A stretch of DNA of 38,910 bases from an uncultured Spirochaetota bacterium (GTDB taxonomy: Bacteria > Spirochaetota > Spirochaetia > Treponematales > UBA12059). The translations under genes were made by a program, and so were the position numbers. The first letter of the stretch is position 1. Each line of letters opens with the position of its first letter. Shown here piece after piece: positions 38,211 to 38,910 of this stretch. The stretch lies in the NCBI GenBank assembly GCA_937873275.1, contig CALMRC010000171.1, positions 1 to 38,910 of the forward strand, written 5' to 3'. Under the pieces are notes generated by a model. It was not told where the DNA came from. It ran no database searches and worked only from the letters and a program-made list of their open reading frames with translations.

Positions 38211-38910
38211 ATGGATGGAGCAAAACGCACGCTGTTTCTCGTAGCCAGCTTGGGAGTGTTCCTGGCCGCCCTCGGCCTGTCCTCCGTCCGCCTGGCGGTC
38301 CGGTACTCGGAGAACCTGCGCAAGTCCCAGTCCGTCTTCCAGACCCTCCGGTCCGCGGCGGCCCGGTCCCTGCCCCAGGCGGGTCCGTCCGACGAGGCCT
38401 GGCGGAGCGCGGCCCGTGCCGCGTACCGGGACGACGAATCCGTCCTCCTCATCGTACTCCACTCCCCGGTCTCGGGCATCCTTCACATGGTTCCCCGGTC
38501 GGCCCCCTACCTGGGCGGATCCCCCCGGACCGCGTCGGTTCCCCCGGAGCTGTACTATCCCCCCCAGACGGTTTCCCGTCTGAGCGCCCTGGTCGGCTCC
38601 TCCGGCGGGGTTCCCGTGACCCTGGAGGTCCTGTATTCCCTCGTCCGCCAGCGGGACGTGTACGAGGCGGCCCGGCTGGGCCTGATCCTGGCCTCCGCCT
38701 GGACCGCCCTCTCCCTCCTCCTCGTGACGGCGGCGGCCCTCCGGACCCCGGCCCCGGCGAAGGCCCCGGTAGCCGACCGTGCGCCATCCGTCGATCCGGC
38801 CGAACCCGCGCCCCGGGACTCCGGGCCGACCTTCCCGGACGAGGACTTCCGGCTGCCGGAAATTCCGCCGGATACGGATGCCGGCCGGCCGTCACCCGGG
38901 ACGGAAGCGT
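38211..38910 (+). CDS. Membrane protein with an extracytoplasmic domain, 3' end cut by the window
   Basis: An open frame of 233 codons from ATG 38211 with no stop before the window end. It has a membrane helix at about 7-27, an extracytoplasmic segment (about 28-152; VLLIVLHSPVSGILHMVPRSAPYL) and a second helix at about 154-176. A long Pro/Asp-rich cytoplasmic linker leads off the end. This layout is typical of sensory membrane proteins (for example diguanylate cyclase or PAS/GAF signalling proteins), but no output domain is visible, so no function is claimed. The -10 box at 38194-38199 predicts only a few nucleotides of leader, and no Shine-Dalgarno is visible. Confidence 0.65.
   Translation, partial: MDGAKRTLFLVASLGVFLAALGLSSVRLAVRYSENLRKSQSVFQTLRSAAARSLPQAGPSDEAWRSAARAAYRDDESVLLIVLHSPVSGILHMVPRSAPYLGGSPRTASVPPELYYPPQTVSRLSALVGSSGGVPVTLEVLYSLVRQRDVYEAARLGLILASAWTALSLLLVTAAALRTPAPAKAPVADRAPSVDPAEPAPRDSGPTFPDEDFRLPEIPPDTDAGRPSPGTEA

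Noticed and set aside
1-38910. tRNA, rRNA, riboswitch, prophage or insertion-sequence features
   Set aside because: I saw no cloverleaf with a TTCRANY arm, no rRNA-like segment, no transposase or integrase motif and no phage gene. A dedicated covariance-model scan could still find a small RNA.

Overview
The window is a contiguous, very GC-rich (by eye about two thirds or more G+C) bacterial chromosome segment, densely packed with genes on both strands. Gene content points to a spirochaete, probably from the Treponematales/Spirochaetales side: a PnrA/TmpC-like purine nucleoside lipoprotein with its ABC transporter, a Tp0733-like outer-membrane beta-barrel, tandem DUF115/MptE-like motility-associated (Maf) proteins, a FecR-domain protein with C-terminal membrane helices, and many lipoproteins with relaxed lipoboxes. 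I see no phage, plasmid, insertion sequence, CRISPR array, tRNA or rRNA gene, so this looks like core chromosome. No gene-free stretch exceeds 300 bp.

Layout. 1-980: a short ParB-domain protein convergent with a DivIC/FtsB-like septum protein. 1063-7332: a plus-strand operon with a clear promoter, encoding a 686-aa acidic scaffold-like protein, a gene broken by an A10 homopolymer frameshift, and two DUF115/Maf proteins. 7335-9730: a minus-strand pair, a lipoprotein with an HExxH metallopeptidase signature and a nucleotidyltransferase-like protein. 9777-15905: a small unknown, an outer-membrane barrel, a beta-propeller-like lipoprotein, RarA with a C-terminal extension, and FolC. 15918-19111: a tightly overlapping minus-strand operon (TM2/winged helix, YdbC/PC4, Nudix, SH3 lipoprotein, DUF445). 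19112-19343: a heptamer repeat in inverted orientation. 19344-22019: asnS and a PBP5-type carboxypeptidase. 22035-25190: an Rrf2-nifS-nifU-mutY operon for Fe-S assembly. 25301-30403: a PnrA-type nucleoside ABC transporter operon. 30556-33484: a MerR regulator, an FGGY kinase and an AEC transporter. 33498-34421: a FecR protein divergent from 34551-37301 (unknown, murD, ACT). 37314-38144: a Memo-family protein divergent from a membrane protein cut by the window end.

Promoters stand out as AT islands: -10 boxes such as TATACT, TACTAT or TAGACT, usually 17 bp from a -35-like box. At folC, the 34551 gene and the FecR gene the -10 sits so close to the ATG that the mRNA should start at or within a base or two of the start codon. 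Two divergent promoters share the palindrome AGTATACT, which supplies a -10 to both strands.

The items most worth follow-up are the A10 frameshift gene in the acidic-scaffold/Maf operon, the leaderless and bidirectional promoter pattern, the 15-bp inverted repeat centred between divergent promoters near 34485, the HExxH lipoprotein with its nucleotidyltransferase-like partner, the RarA fusion, and a cluster-less MutY inside an Fe-S assembly operon. I found nothing I can call a wholly new system.
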